Shown here in pieces: positions 21,905 through 34,850 of a DNA stretch of 64,000 bases. Made by a program: the position numbers and the translations under genes. This stretch comes from Laburnicola sp. R22_1 (taxonomy: Eukaryota > Ascomycota > Dothideomycetes > Pleosporales > Didymosphaeriaceae), in NCBI GenBank assembly GCA_014281115.1, contig JACONQ010000015.1, positions 1,302,001 through 1,366,000 of the forward strand, in the 5' to 3' direction. The notes under the pieces are model-generated. The model was given only the letters and a program-made list of their open reading frames with translations. It made no database searches and was not told the DNA's origin. The first letter of the stretch is position 1. Each line of letters opens with the position of its first letter.

Positions 21905-23445
21905 ATGAAGACTTCCACGCTGGTGCTGGCTGCGCAGTTGGTGACCTCGGCAGCGGCCTTCAAGCTGGTTCAGCGACAGGTACGTAAGCGCTTCGGCCTT
22001 CTCCCGCATGATCAGCCCGATGCCGGCTTGGCAGCCACTGCACCTCACATTCTGGTCTGCGGAATGTACGCTGACCGTACCAGAACCCCAGGGTCGTTGG
22101 CCTCGACATCCAGCGCCGCCACATAGCAAACCCCGTTGCCCACGACCGGTTACGAAGGCAGGACACAGTCGAAGCGCCGCTCGACAACCTCCAGACGCTG
22201 TATTTCGCGAACGCAAGTTTAGGGACCCCGGAGCAGCCGCTTCGTCTGCACATAGACACAGGCAGCAGTGATCTTTGGGCCAATGCCGACAATTCGCGCC
22301 TCTGCTCCTCGCGAGGCCGCCCGTGCGACTCAGCGGGAACGTACAATGCGAACGATTCGTCAACGTACAAATATGTGAACAGTGTCTTCGACATCTCGTA
22401 CGTAGATGGATCGGGCGCGTTGGGAGACTATGCTACAGACACATTTCATTTTGGCGGTCAGGAAATTGAAGATTTGCAATTTGGTATTGGGTATTCTTCG
22501 AGCTCACCCGAGGGCATCCTCGGCATTGGCTACGCCATCAACGAAGTGCAAGTCAACCGCGCCGGCATGCGTCCATATCCGAATCTGCCCCAGAAGCTCG
22601 TAGACGACAAAACTATCAACACTAACGCGTACTCATTATGGCTCAACGATTTGGGTGCCTCCACCGGTAACATCCTCTTTGGGGGTGTCGACACGGAGAA
22701 GTTCTCGGGTACCCTCAGCAAGCTGCCTATCATCCCTGAGGATGGTGAATACGCCGAATTCGTCATTGCGCTGACCGAAATGGGTCAAAATGGCAACGAC
22801 GGCTCTCTTTTCAAGAACGAGAGAATAGCCGTGCTCCTTGATTCCGGGTCGTCCCTCATGTATCTGCCTGACAATATCGTCACTGCATTATACAGCGCCT
22901 ACGGTGCCAGATATGACTCGACACAAGGCGCTGCGTTCGTCGACTGCGATCTTGCGAACCAAGAAGGCTCCCTGGACTTTACGTTTTCCGAGCCTACCAT
23001 CTCGGTTCCGCTCAGCGAGCTCGTACTCGTGCTGGGCTACCAGCGTGGCCGCCCTGTCTGCATCCTTGGTATCAATCCCGCTGGTGACTCGATATCAGTA
23101 CTGGGAGACACGTTCCTGCGCTCCGCATACGTCGTTTATGACCTGGAGAACAACGAGATTGCGCTCGCCCAGACAAATTTCAATGCTACTAGCTCGAACG
23201 TCATGGAGATTGAATCCGGTAACAATGGTGTGCCCAGCGCTACGGTCGTTGCCAACGCCGTCTCCTCTCTAACTGTAGGGTCAGGTGGTGGGCGTATCGG
23301 CGGCCCGAGCATCAATCCTTCCGGGGGAGCTGGCATCGGTGAAACCAGTGGCCTTGGAGCCCCTGCCGCCACTCCGAACCCATGGCATGCTGCCGGTGCT
23401 GCTGTTGCTGGTGCCGGGATCATGATGGGCTTCAACGGATTTTGA
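21905..23445 (+). CDS. secreted aspartic endopeptidase, yapsin/OpsB-like (A1 family)
   Basis: Exon 1 (21905-21979) encodes a signal peptide (MKTSTLVLAAQLVTSAAAF). After a 104-nt intron, exon 2 (22084-23445) completes 478 residues. A short propeptide ends in a dibasic site (RLRRQD, near 48-51). The two catalytic motifs are present: DTGSS at 83-87 and DSGSS at about 278-282. ILGINPAGDSISVLGDTFLRSAYVVYD is the usual C-lobe end. A Gly/Ser/Pro-rich linker then leads to a hydrophobic tail (AAGAAVAGAGIMMGF), consistent with a GPI-attachment signal. It should cleave protein substrates at the cell surface or wall. Both Asp residues are intact, so it is probably active. Confidence 0.92.
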
Positions 23446-24452
23446 GCGTAACGAATATGTACAACTGCGCGATTCTTCCTTCTTAGCCACATTAGTCACA
23501 CACGGGTGTTCGATCCAGGTTTGCATCAAATGGCGTTTTGTTCTCGGTACAATTCCTGACGGGGGTTATAACTTGCATGGTATGGAGTGGCTGGTTTAGG
23601 CCTTTATGAGATTATATGTTTGTGGTTAGCATTGGACGGCATTGTGAGTTGTGCATTGCACACCTGTAAATGGAAACGCTTTTGGGTCAGATTACATATT
23701 GTAGTTACAGTCTTCAGATCTAGCATCAGTCGCCACGGTGACAGGAGCACAAACACATTTTCAAACTTCGAAGTTGTACCCCCACCAAGGTCACTGTTCT
23801 ATGGCCAAAGCATTTGCGTGGGCATCATGCAACGTACGAATACCTGGTTCATTTGGGGGTTCCGGGAGAAGCTCACATCAGCGCTCACTGGAGTCCAACA
23901 ATTTCCGGCTGCTCGAGCCTGTAACCTAAGCTAATGAGATTTCAGCCCTGCCACAACGTCGCATGGTCTGACAGATGTCGGCTTGCGCTTGTGGAACTTG
24001 GATGGAGGCTCAATGCGGCATCGTTGGTGGTACCTGTCTGTCATTGGGGAACCGCCATGTTTCAGCCGCTCGAGCGAAGGGTACCTGCATTTTATTTTGT
24101 GCAAGGGCGGCATTGTACACAGAAGGTTTCGGTGCTATCTTCGTCGCGTCTCGAGAACAGTGGTTCAGGGTCTTTCACTTGAAGTGACATGCACCACGGC
24201 CAATGCTGCCAAGGGTAGCTCCTTCCCTGGTGCAAGAGCTGCAACTGCAAGGGCGAGACGGTGTGCCACCCGTCGCACCTGCCCCACGCGATAGCTTCTC
24301 ACCCTTTGACTAGAAGGTACATATACTTCCAAACACGCGCCCGCTTCTCTCAATTCCTTCCTCCGACGATATAAAGTGACCACAGCCAAACCGTTCCCTA
24401 CGTCTCATCGCCATCTCACCGTCCACCCACCATCCGTCCACTATCATCAGCC
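23446..24452. other. intergenic, no gene supported
   Basis: Three overlapping frames at 23934-24294 have no domain character. The right end holds the promoter with the TATA box at 24370. Confidence 0.45.
24370..24375 (+). promoter_or_regulatory. TATA box
   Basis: TATAAA 83 nt upstream of the ATG at 24453, followed by a C-rich leader. Confidence 0.6.
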
Positions 24453-25114
24453 ATGAAGGCCGCCTTTGTCCTCGCAGCCCTCGCAAGCGGCGTCCTTGCC
24501 CAATCCGACATCAACTCGGAGCCCTTCCGTCTCTTCGTCAAGTCTGACAACTCCACTTTGAATGGCACAGGCATGTGTTGCACTACTCGCCTCTGCTGCT
24601 TCCATCAATCTAACATGCCGCAGCCTTGGGAGCCTGCCATCAGGGCGCCGCCATAGAAGGCCTCTGCCCTGCTGGTGAAACGCACGACGACGAAGCAACC
24701 TCCTATACCACTTTCTATCACACGACGAGCAGCGACCCCGTTGATCCCGCTGCCGACCCCTACGGAGCTCTGATGTGGAACTTGACGGTGAATCTTAACG
24801 AAACTGTGCCGTCCGCCATGCACTTCAGCTTCGATGTCAGCACCGATGTTGCTATTCCCATTTTCTTCCCCGGACCGGACCCCATCACGCCCGTCAGCTT
24901 CTCTGACGGAGGCTGCATGTACATCGTTGACTACCAGAACGATACCGTCAGCCCACCGGAATCCATCGACGGCTCAGCGAAGCTGGAGAACTGGTACATC
25001 TGCTTAACCAGGTACTCGTACCTGTATTATACCCTGGCGTGGAAGATGGGTACGGTAGGTGTGCCGCAGAACCCCTCTTGTCAGAAAGTACAGATCTACA
25101 GGGAGTTCGTCTGA
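24453..25114 (+). CDS. secreted protein, DUF7907-like
   Basis: Exon 1 (24453-24570) and exon 2 (24624-25114) give 202 residues. A signal peptide (MKAAFVLAALASGVLAQ) precedes a beta-rich domain. Blocks such as STLNGTALGACHQGAAIEGLC, YTTFYH, TVSPPES and QNPSCQKV resemble a secreted family common in plant-associated Dothideomycetes, which I recall as DUF7907. Four cysteines in ACHQ/GLCP and YICL/PSCQ positions probably pair. The intron is of the rare GC-AG class: the donor is ACAG/GCATGT, and only that junction keeps the conserved LGACH block in frame. Function unknown. A TATA box is at 24370. Confidence 0.8.
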
Positions 25115-26604
25115 GAGATGCCATGCATTGAGGATGTCGTCTGCGGAATAGACGACGGCAGGGCATTTGTTTCATGCTGCATGCTCGGGAGGAATGATCG
25201 ATGGCGATTCTGTTTCGTTGAGCGCCTGATGAATTACGTTAATACCTATAAACTTAATGTGTATCTGAATGAAGACTTCGCGCACTCTCGGTAAACGGTA
25301 TAACGCTGTTATGGAAAGCTGTAGGGGTGTTAGAAAAAACGCTTTGAAACAAGGTAAAGCAGTGAGACAGGTTTGGTGCCCGTTCGGGGACTGTTCGTAC
25401 TTAATGTGTATTGTTACTGAAATAGCGATTTACTATGGCTGTCTGTATTCCTTGTTCATTGCGATAGGAGATGAAGGTGGTAGAGTGGAGAGGTAGATAT
25501 GCTGAGGAGACACAGGGTAGTTTAAGAATTTGACTTGTTTCGACCCGTACTCTCCTCGTCAGCATTTAGTCATCTTGTATTACCTACAGTTCTCGGTAAC
25601 CGGCTGTGCTTCTTTCCTCACACCCATAACAACTTTTCGTCTCATTGATCAAGCATTACGGTACCATGTTGTGGCTCACGCAGAACAGCCTTGATTTCAT
25701 GATTAGCTATGGTTTGCTCCTCGCACCCACTCCGGAGTTTGGTTGATGCCCTGAAGTCGATTAGGCCAACCAGAGCCACCGTTCGTTTGGCATTTGGCAT
25801 TGGTCTTGCGGTGAAGTAGAGACAATTTGCATGCTATTTTTCGTTCCACATTCTGGTCTTCACGGTGCTCTGGACCTCAATGTTTGTGTTACCTAAGGTC
25901 CTCCAACAATGAAGACGGGGTGCCAAGGAGCCATTTTTGCACCGCATACACCGCTTTAACAGTCGAGGTGGGACATCCAACGAAGAGACGTGCATATTTG
26001 CTGCCAGCTTCCAACGTTATCGCTGTCGTCAGCCGTCAGCACGCACTGTATACAGTAACGTAAGCGAGAGAGCGAGGTAGGTATACAGAACCTCAGAGCA
26101 TCGCGACTTGTATTTTCCCTTTATGGACAGTGCTGGTAGGAGGGATCCGGATGGCTGGAATGGTCTTGCACAAGTGCGAGCGTATCAAGCGTATACGAAT
26201 GTCGTGGATTAATCACAGCACACTCGAGCCGGTGGATTCCGCTCATCCTACCAATCGGATTTAAGGTTATCCCCGTCCCGTGGCGGCCGATTGGGGTCTC
26301 GTCGGTCTGGAATAGGAGCCCAGATGCATGGTTCAAGCTACCGGGCACTGGCGATTACAGAGGAGTCAAACTAATCATCGTAATCATCGTAATCATTGGC
26401 GGCGCAACGATCGGTCGGCCGACGAGTTCAGGCCAACTATATGCACGCGGCAAAGGAAGCTCATGCGCGGCTAATAATGGTGGAACTGCATGTGCAGAAC
26501 AGATTATAAAGAGGCACAGTTATGCTCAACGAGACTGGCTTCCTCCTCTCTACGATCTCGTTGCTTGCTTACCAATAATCAGAGTTCGCAAAACAACCTC
26601 CAAT
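25115..26604. other. intergenic, ALDH promoter at the right end
   Basis: No gene supported. Near 26380-26400 there is a short TAATCATCG tandem, then ATTGG (inverted CCAAT), and a GGTCGGCCGAC palindrome at about 26412-26422 that could bind a Zn2Cys6 regulator. The TATA box is at 26505. Confidence 0.45.
26505..26510 (+). promoter_or_regulatory. TATA box
   Basis: TATAAA, 95 nt upstream of the aldehyde dehydrogenase ATG. Confidence 0.6.
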
Positions 26605-28398
26605 ATGTCTCAAGATTCCCACTTCATCAACAATGAGGTCTGCATCCGATAGCTACAAATGATAACCGACAGTTCTAACATTCCTGCCAGTATCTCGCCG
26701 GTTCTTCAACCTCGACATACGACGTCTACAACCCCGCCACCGACTCCCTCGTAGGCACCATCAACTGCGCGCGCGAAACCGAAGTCGACGCCGCCGTCGC
26801 CGCCGCACGCACAGCCTTCGAAACATGGAGCACCACGCCTGCAGCCAAGCGCGCGGCATTGATGAACAAGTTCGCCGACCTGCTCGAAGCCAACTCGGAG
26901 GAGATTGTAAAAGCAGAGGTCTCGGCCATGGGCCAGCCTGTCTCGATTATTGGTGGCTTCATTGTACCGTCGGCGGCCGCTACGTTTCGGTATTATGCGG
27001 GGTGGGCGGATAAAATCACGGGGGAGACGTTTCCTACCGAGGGGAATATGTTTAATATGGTGCAGTATGAGCCGTTGGGGGTTTGTGCGGGGATTGGACC
27101 GTGGAATGTGACAGTTTCGTAAGTTGATTGAGTCTCATCATCACGGTACTGGGATAGAAGTGTGCGAAGCGTGCTATGGCTGTGTTACATCAGGGGAGGA
27201 CTGTTCGCGAATGATTGTCCTGGGCTGTATACTTTCCTTGCGAGAAGCCAGTAAAGATCTGGCCACACACAGAACTTTGTCTTGGAAGGTAGCACCTGCA
27301 CTGGCGACGGGCAACACGGTTGTCTACAAGACGTCTGAGAAATCACCCTTCAGTGTGCTCATCCTAGCGCGACTTTTCAAAGAAGCCGGCTTTCCACCTG
27401 GTGTCTTCAACCTCATTTCGGGAGACGGAGTAACTGGCTCTCTCATGGCATCCCACATGGACATCGACAAGATCTCCTTCACTGGTAGCGGCCCGAGCGG
27501 ACGCAAGATCATCAATGCTGCCGCAAAGAGCAATCTAAAAAAAGTCACGCTAGAACTAGGCGGCAAATCGCCCTCTCTCGTCTTCGAAGACGCAGACATC
27601 GAGAACGCACTGACAGGGTATGCACCAATTCCTCCTCCTCGAGACCTCTCCGGTAAGAAAACTCCCTAACACCACCACCAGAAACGCCCAAGGCTTCCTC
27701 TTCAACTCCGGCCAAGTCTGCATCGCCGCCTCCCGCCTCTTTGTGCACACGTCCATCGCCCCCCAATTCATCGACGGCCTCAAAGCACGCTTCGAAGCCC
27801 TCAACAACGCAATGGGTGACCCCACTTCGCCCACCACCTATCTTGGCCCCCTCGCCGACAAGGCCCAACTCGACCGCGTAATGGGCTATATCGAGGCCGG
27901 GAAAACCGAAGCCAAGCTGCTCGTCGGCGGCGAGCGCAAAGGCGACAAGGGCACCTTCGTCCAGCCTACTATCTTCCTGCACCCCGCCAAGGACGCCCGC
28001 ATCTACAAGGAGGAAATTTTTGGACCCGTGTTGAGCGTTTTGACGTTTGAGACGGAGGAGGAGGCGGTTAGGTTGGCGAATGATACTAGTTACGGGTTAT
28101 CTGGTACGTCTTTCTTTTTTGTTGCTGGTTTTCGAACCCCAGCGTTTTCGTTTTGCATGAAAGATGGGAGGCTAATGAAGTGCGAATAGCAACCGTTTAT
28201 ACGGGGAGTACGGCGCGGGCTTTGCGCGTTGCGTCGAAGATTAAGGCGGGCACGTTGGGAATTAATGCCCCGTATAGGCCGAGTATTGGCTCGCCTTTTG
28301 GGGGGTACAAGCAGAGTGGGAGTGGGAGGGAGTGTGGGAAGGAGGGGTTGATGGCGTATTTGCAGGCGAAGAGTATTAGTATTAGTTTGGATGTGTGA
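26605..28398 (+). CDS. NAD(P)-dependent aldehyde dehydrogenase
   Basis: Five exons (26605-26637, 26691-27118, 27273-27617, 27682-28103, 28190-28398) give 478 residues, a standard ALDH length. Visible motifs: GPWN substrate/cofactor region, [16 protein letters not shown], the Rossmann motif FTGSGPSG, general-base Glu in LELGGKSP, catalytic Cys in [15 protein letters not shown], and the C-terminal [10 protein letters not shown]. It oxidises an aldehyde to the acid with NAD(P)+ in the cytosol; substrate class cannot be told from sequence. Intron 2 is long (154 nt) and was set by the acceptor that restores STLSWKVAP. Not clustered with pathway partners. Confidence 0.93.
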
Positions 28399-29037
28399 GG
28401 GGTGGAAATTTGTGTTCTTGGTTGGGGTTGGGAAGGAAGGACTTTTGGAGTGCTTGCTGCTGTGGTTTTGGGCTGTGGGCAGATGTGCTAATGGTGAGGA
28501 AGAAGTGGTGGTATCAGCTTGTATCTCGGATCAACAGAATGATCTATTGGGCATATTGGTTGTCTAGGATAGTACTACGTGGACGAGCACCTCAACTAAC
28601 TTTAATATCTAAGGCGTACCCGCTTGCAAGCCAGCCCGACCCCTATCAACCCCCAACACACGCATCCCCCTCACCTCCCACTTTCCACCCAAAAACCAAC
28701 CTCCGATGTGGTTAGTGACGAAAAGGAGGAGGGTTTTTGGAGCTGAGGACTGAGGCCATACCTCTCGCGATGGCAATTCGAAGGTGGGCCGATTTGGCGG
28801 ATGCTGTACGATCGTGTCTTGGCCTCACGAGTGACAAGCTGGAACACTGCCACAAACAGTGTAGTTCCTTCTGTCCACACGCTGTGGTTGAAAAGTAAGA
28901 CAATATCCGAGGGAAAAGCCACCACATCACCACAACACTCACACTGTCCGAGCTAAAAGCTTACAGCAACACTTTTACCAACGTGCTTAGTCGAACTCGC
29001 GCTGACATTTTTATACACGATACCTGATGATATATAT
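28399..29037. other. intergenic between convergent genes
   Basis: No gene supported; 3' regions of ALDH and HEM13. Confidence 0.5.
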
Positions 29038-30380
29038 TTACACCCAGTCTCTCGGATTCTTGAGCACTTCCAACAACCGCTCTTCCCTGCTGCCCTTCTC
29101 AGGCTCGTGCATGTACTGCCATCTCGCCGTGAGTGGCAAGCTCATCAAGATACTTTCAACCCGCGAGCCGGGCGTGTTCAAGCCAAAAGCCGTCCCCCGA
29201 TCGTGGACGAGGTTGAACTCAACGTATCGTCCTCGTCGGAGCTGCTGCCATTGCTTCTGCTCTTCCGTGAACGGCATGTCTTTCCTACGGTTGATGATGG
29301 GTATGTAGGAGGGTAGGAAGGCAGACAGGCAGTCCTGCACGAAGGCGAAGAGCTGCTCCTGGTCCTTCTCAGTCTCGTCGAGGTCATCGAAGAAGATGCC
29401 GCCGACGCCGCGCGTCTCGCCTCTATGCTTGTTGTTGAAGTACTCGTCACACCACTTCTTGAAGCGCGGGTAGTAGCCCTTGTCGTGCTTGTCGCACGCT
29501 GCCTTCATTGTGTTGTGGAAGTGTATCGCATCCTCGTCGAACAGGTACGAGGGTGTGAGATCGCAGCCGCCGCCGTACCACCATGCGTTCGTGTTGCCTT
29601 GCTCGTCGGAGGTCTCGAAGTAGCGATAATTGAGGTGCACAGTCGGAGCCATGGGGTTCTTTGGGTGCAGCACCATGCTGAGTCCGCTCGCGAAGAACTC
29701 TAGAGAGTCCACAGTCGGGTCCAAAGCCTTGTGGTTCGCGCGCATTTTCGCGATCGCCGCTTTCGGCAGACGACCGTATACCACCGAGATGTTGACGCCT
29801 GCCTTCTCAAACACATTGCCGTCTTGCAGCACGCAGCTTATGCCTCCGCCGCCCTCCGGACGCTGCCATGTGTCCACGACGAACTTGTTGCCGTCGACCT
29901 TTTCAAGCTCGGCAACGATTTCCTTTTGGTGCTGCTTTATAAACTGTTCCATGCGCAGGCGCATGGGCGATTGTTCAGAGATACCGTTCTCGCGCTTGAG
30001 TACGGAGTCTTTCTCGGCGATGGACGGAGGTTCGGTCTGGTGTGAGGTTTGATCCGTCATCTGCAGAAAGAATTAAACATTGTCTAGAAGAGCTTGTGAA
30101 ACCAGGAGCATACCATTGAGTATATTATAGCCCCTAGGAATGGCAGCATCAACAACCGGATCCTGTTCGGCCATTTACTGGGCTCGGGCGTTCGCCATTC
30201 ATCCAACGGGTCTCGTTTTGGCTTCGGAGGCACACCCGACATGCATCTCCGCGAGATAATTACTTGTCTCGGAGTGAAGAAGTTCGCGTGTACGACACGT
30301 CTTGGTGCATGCTGGGTGAAGCTTGGAGGGAGCTCGAGAGCGCGGCGAACGAGGCGGGACGACGGTCGAAGTGAGGGCAT
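29038..30380 (-). CDS. HEM13: coproporphyrinogen III oxidase (oxygen-dependent)
   Basis: Exon 1 (30114-30380) and exon 2 (29038-30060) give 429 residues. Exon 2 alone is the complete catalytic protein: [66 protein letters not shown] and the terminal NPRDWV are all hallmarks. It decarboxylates two propionates of coproporphyrinogen III in haem synthesis. Exon 1 adds an Arg/Ser-rich presequence-like start ([17 protein letters not shown]) and one hydrophobic segment ([15 protein letters not shown]). That predicts a mitochondrially targeted, membrane-anchored form. The intron lies exactly between ATG and ATG, so translation from the second Met would give a soluble cytosolic form, as in budding yeast. 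Confidence 0.93.
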
Positions 30381-31285
30381 GCTGGGTGCAATTGCTTTCG
30401 AGTGAGAGGACGAAGCTACGATTGACGCATGGGAAGAGTCAGGGTATAGGAGGTGCCCTCTACCTGTGTCGGTTTTCGGCAGTATTATGGGAAAATTGTT
30501 GTCGGCGCATCACACCATAGTCGGAACATGAAGCTGGGGATTGTACCGAGCGGCGCCCGGGCCCCGAGCACCCGACGTGAGGCGGACACGTGCAGCTCTG
30601 TTGCTTATGTAAGTATCGGCATTATCACATCGACGTGAATGTCAGGAAAGGAGAAGTTTGGTCTGCGTAAGTGCTGGGAGTCTGGTGTAGCTCGGTAGAT
30701 CCACAGTGCCCTGGCTCAACATAGAGCAATACCCACAGCGCGCCATTCACTGGGCCAGAGAAAGCAAACAGCGGTGCGTGTGCGGCCCGTCTCGTGAAGT
30801 CGTATGCGAGTACAATGTACAGAAGTAAATGGAGTAGTTCCCCGTCCATCTATCCACGAGTCAAGAGGCCGGCAGGTCACGAGCCGCTGAGCAAGTGACT
30901 TGTGTTCGGGGTTCGGTGGCAGCGTGACGGTCGCACAGCCATCGCACCAACAAAGAGTCACTCATGCTGAGAAAACAAAGGCGGTGCAGGGCATGACGGC
31001 AGTGAATGTGTGCTGTGAAGTGAAAAGTGTTTCAGGCGACTGTGCCTGTCTCTCAGTGTGCAGGCACAGGCAGTGTTGGCAGGTGCGACCCAACCGTGGT
31101 TGACTAAGCGACTGTGACCTGCGCCCCGCCTCTGCTGCCTACATAACGGCTCTCCCTCACCGCCGCACTACCTCTTCAACACCTTCGCCTCCACGCTCCT
31201 CAACCACAACGCACCCCCTCCAGATTCCTGGTATCCTTGCCTGTCAGAGCAACCCACAACGCCTACATCCACCGACACCACCAGA
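30381..31285. other. divergent promoter region of HEM13 and ATG8
   Basis: No gene. A TGACTAA element (AP-1/Yap1-type half-site match) lies at about 31101-31107, roughly 180 nt upstream of ATG8. The leader before the ATG is C/A-rich. Confidence 0.45.
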
Positions 31286-31752
<467 letters not shown>

Positions 31753-32663
31753 GCGTCACCCAACCCCGCTTCCCTTCTTTGGTGTTCCGGTTGAGGGGCG
31801 GCGTGAGGACATCGGGCGTTCTGGATTCTCTCTGGGTATCGATATAACGCGCATACTGCAAATGAACTACGGCTTTTACATTGTACGCTAGAAGGAGGCT
31901 GCGAGAGCGCCGCTGGCCCAGCTCTCGACAAGCTCTAGCTGCGTGCCGAGGCGGCCGTCTTGCTTTCTTTGGGTTTCAAGCTCCTGGCACTAGGTCTACA
32001 TGAGCAAGGCATAGCAGGCAATATGGCGGGAGCTCTATTGAATGGTTCATTTCTTCCTATTCACTTCTGCGATGATTTGTACTTTGACCCTCTAGTTGCA
32101 ATGTACTGGACTTGACCCAAGAAGCAAGAGCCCTAGCTCCATGTGCATCCCGTGAACGTGTCAAGCTCCACAGGTACCTACCTACTGATGGTCCAGCGTG
32201 ACTTGCGGCTCAGTTGCCCACTGAAACGATGACGCCATCGACCGGAGTGACCACCGCAGTCAGCCGCCATTTGGTATAGGCGCTAGCGAAAGCTTCTTTG
32301 CGCAAAGTGGAATACTCTGGACGAGTCGTGATTTGTCAGTAGCATGAATGCTCTGAAGGTTACTGCGAGTTTCAGACGGTACCTGCGTGCGCGCGCTGCC
32401 ATCGCCCACTTGATCGTGGGGTAACTCTGAGCGTGGGCGCCCCGGCAACCTCGGCTTCCTTGTAGGCGCGGCGATCCGGACCCAGCGCGAGCTTAACAAA
32501 GTTTATCAACACGACAAAATACCAAGATACGTCCTTTGAGCGCACTCTAAGCACATCTACCCCTCCGATAATCAACCCCGCAGCTTGCGAAGCTGCACCA
32601 AGTACCCGCCCGCGATCGCGCGCCTCTTCTGCTGCCACTCACTCCCGACCTTCTACAGCCACC
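31753..32663. other. intergenic, no gene supported
   Basis: 3' region of ATG8 and 5' region of the Nce101-like gene. Confidence 0.5.
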
Positions 32664-32908
32664 ATGGCATACCAGTACATCATCTCGAGGTCTGCCCGCC
32701 CGCTCGATCCCCTATCCTCTTTTGTGGACTCCGGGTTCTAACGCTGCACAGACGTCTCGATCCTATTTTTGCGGTATCGGTTGGGCTTGCTGCTGCTGCT
32801 ACGCGGATTAATCGCGAGGAGAGGGAGAAGGGGCGGAGTACGGCTGAGAGTGTGGAGGTATTTAAGCGAAGGGTTGGGATCTGGTGGAGTGGGGAGGCGA
32901 AGAAGTGA
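32664..32908 (+). CDS. NCE101: Nce101-like small membrane protein
   Basis: Exon 1 (32664-32689) and exon 2 (32752-32908) give only 60 residues. ATG context is optimal (GCCACCATGG). MAYQYIISRRLDPIFAVSVGLAAAATRINREE combines a short polar start, one hydrophobic span after the conserved DP, and a basic helix. The C-terminus FKRRVGIWWSG matches the Nce101 family. In yeast the homologue is linked to non-classical protein export; its mechanism is unclear. The first exon is 26 nt, so the gene is easily missed. I base the assignment on overall pattern and length, not on an alignment. Confidence 0.78.
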
Positions 32909-34156
32909 GAAGAATTGCTGGAGAGAAATTTGAGAGGGTGGGGGAGCGGATGGAAGATTTCGCCCGCCGTGGAGGTAGAAGTGGTTGAGATACGGCAGCA
33001 TACGGCAGCATACGGCAGCTTTTTGGGCATATAAGGCATGGGGTTACTACAGGTAGGACACGTAAAAGACCCGCCCCATGAGAAACTCGACGTCTTATCA
33101 CTATCTACTACAGGTAGAGACGAAGATACGCGCTACAAGCCGTGTCGAGCAACATCCCCCCTCCGGAATCGTCAGCATGCGATATAACTATTTAATTAGT
33201 ACCAATTCTATCCAAACACATCAAATTAAAAAAATATTTCTAGTATGTTGGATCGGGGAGACTATACTGTATTCAGGTCCTCATATCGTCCCACATCATC
33301 TCCTTCACTCACCACACTTCCAGATTCTCCACTTTATCCCATCCTCTTCCGGCATGGGCAGAAGGTACCTATGGTATAAAAACCAGACGTATCTCGCCTT
33401 TTCCTTCTTTCTTCACACAACTACTACTCCGCTCTTACTAACATACCATACGTCCCGCTCTATGTTGTGTGCTGGGTGTGGCACCAAAAAATACAGAAAT
33501 AAGATCCAAGGAGTTGCGTCTGGGCGGTGCATCAAAACTGGTTGATAAAACCATATGGCCGCATTGTTCTCAAAATCACATATCCGAAACACATGCGTGT
33601 GGCTCGCTGGGTGTGCTCACACCCACAAACTCTACACCGTTCTTCGCGGAGATCAACACAGTCGACCTTGCTATGCTTCCAAATCCTACGCAAACGCCTG
33701 ATCGCTATTCGCTTGCGTTCATGGCATATACAACCTTGGTTCTCCTTCTTCCTTTCGCTACCTTCCACACGCCTACTACTCTTGACTAAAATCCATTGAA
33801 GAGTATGACATGTTTGGACTAAAACACAGTATTTGAAGTTCCATGGCTCGTGTGCGCCAAAATGTTTTTTTCAGTAGACTCCATGTCTGGACTGAAAATC
33901 AGAATACGCCTCCTCATGTGGCGTGGCGTGTCGCGTTTCTCGCGTTTCTACATGCCTGCGATGGAACTTGGGTAGATATTGCTCGTGCGGGCTTTGCAGG
34001 CTGCTCGTTGGAAAGAGGGGGCGGCAAAGTCTTGAGATGGCAGTTTCATGTGATCTTTAAGAGGTTGGGCATGCTGCATGTCTCGCAGAAAGAGAATGCA
34101 CGTACAGACTCATGGTCAGCGAGTTAGCCCAGCATATGTGAAGCGACGACAGAGCG
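32909..34156. other. intergenic, no gene supported
   Basis: A CATACGGCAG unit is repeated three times at about 32989-33021. A TATAAAA at about 33376 has no convincing coding region after it. Confidence 0.4.
32989..33021 (+). repeat. short tandem repeat
   Basis: Three consecutive GATACGGCA/CATACGGCAG-type units of about 10 bp. Confidence 0.6.
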
Positions 34157-34393
34157 TTATAAACCCTGTGGTTTGGTGATGGAGAACCTCATCACGTCTA
34201 CCAGTTTTTCTCTCACATCTCGCTCGCACATGAGTTTCTGTCCCATCAGTCTTTGTAACTTCTTTTCATTAATATTCAAGTGAATATCTAATCTATAGAG
34301 AGCCTGAAAACCGAGATCAACCCGGTTCATGGTACCAGAACAGAGTCTTGGGTGGCGTGGACCGAAATCATCAAAGTGTTCCCGCATGTGCAT
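34157..34393 (-). CDS. possible small protein, uncharacterised
   Basis: ATG-initiated 78-codon frame. The translation is mixed and helical-looking (RLDIHLNINEKKLQRLMGQ) rather than low-complexity. No family recognised; it may be a chance frame or the last exon of a minus-strand gene. Confidence 0.2.
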   Translation of the reverse strand: MHMREHFDDFGPRHPRLCSGTMNRVDLGFQALYRLDIHLNINEKKLQRLMGQKLMCERDVREKLVDVMRFSITKPQGL

Positions 34394-34850
34394 AGCTTCC
34401 TCCCGAGGTCATCTGTTCTTTAATCTACTACCCCCATCTTCCTAATATAGCTTCTCTCATGTCTCTTTTCTAGTCACTATTCGTTCTCTCCATCCTCTTT
34501 ACCGCTTCTGAACTTCTTCTCGGCGAAACCACGATGGCACTGAACGAGCGATGCGGGGATTTCATCAGCGTCTGCAGAAGCTCAGTGTAATCAACGGAAA
34601 CGGCGTTCATGTTGGATCGACTTGCGGTAAGAAGACGTGTGCGGCGCCGTTGTTTGAGATAGACTACTGAATGATGCAAGGCGTCTGGAAGCTTTTCACA
34701 CCACACCCATCTCCAGTTGCACGATGTAATCCAGCTCCCATCCCAAGTCGATGCCTGTGATCCGCTAGTACCTAGTTATCTCTTTTTCATGGTTCGCTGA
34801 CAGCTCTGTTTCTTAGGGTTGCGGGAGTGGGCCACGTTGCTCCAGATGGA
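34394..34850. other. intergenic, nothing firm
   Basis: A minus-strand frame at 34470-34706 starts without ATG and shows no domain. Confidence 0.35.
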
